DNA of 64,000 bases from Stramonita haemastoma (lineage: Eukaryota > Mollusca > Gastropoda > Neogastropoda > Muricidae), in assembly GCA_030674155.1 (NCBI GenBank), contig CM060324.1, forward strand, positions 52,508,456-52,572,455, written 5' to 3'. Position numbers and translations under genes: made by a program. This document shows, piece by piece, positions 63,999-64,000 of the stretch (within the stretch, counting starts at the first letter, position 1; each line of letters starts with the position of its first letter). A model generated the notes under the pieces. The model was not told the origin of the DNA. It saw nothing but the letters and a program-made list of their open reading frames with translations, and did no database searches.

Positions 63999-64000
63999 AA

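Overview
The window is animal genomic DNA: spliced exons with GT-AG boundaries, AT-rich introns of several kb, dense CA/TG, CT/GA and poly-C/poly-G tracts, tRNA-headed SINEs and small DNA transposons. The SINE tails and repeat style suggest a lophotrochozoan, most likely a mollusc (gastropod-like). This is inference; nothing in the window fixes the species.

One protein-coding gene is supported. It is a plus-strand orthologue of the PAR-1/MARK Ser/Thr kinase (microtubule-affinity-regulating kinase), running from a start codon at 10703 past the right edge. I can place 20 coding-exon positions, one of them present as two alternative copies. Exons 1-11 encode the N-terminus, the full kinase domain and the acidic linker. 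Exon 12 encodes the UBA domain. Exons 13-18 encode a Ser/Thr-rich spacer. Exon 19 carries the conserved aPKC-site region (NTFHG) and the basic segment after it. Exon 20 is only partly interpretable. The C-terminal KA1 domain is not in the window. The conceptual numbering gives Lys82, Asp175, Thr208 and Ser212 for the ATP-binding lysine, HRD aspartate, LKB1-type activation-loop threonine and the following serine, the same numbers I recall for mammalian MARK2.

Layout: 1-10.5 kb is repeat-rich upstream DNA with no recognisable gene. 10.5-21.5 kb holds exons 1-6 among very large CA/TG arrays. 21.5-25.5 kb is a minisatellite interrupted by a nest of three mobile elements. 26-31.4 kb holds exons 7-10 plus a second TTAA-flanked element and a hAT-like element. 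34.1-36.5 kb holds two alternative copies of exon 11. 36.5-47.5 kb is mostly plain intron with exon 12. 47.5-62.8 kb holds the spacer exons. 62.7-64 kb holds the aPKC-site exon and the start of the C-terminal part.

The main points of interest are: (1) exons 11a and 11b, both 100 nt and of the same phase, which must be used one at a time because using both or neither gives a stop; (2) a 27-bp minisatellite that repeats the exon 6 splice donor and stays in frame; (3) a three-level transposon nest whose history is proved by an empty-site copy about 3 kb downstream; (4) exon 3, which carries the catalytic lysine, sitting between a long CA array and long TG arrays that could pair and loop it out; (5) a DYG in place of the usual DFG motif; and (6) single-base losses in short G/C runs of at least three exons, which look like assembly errors.
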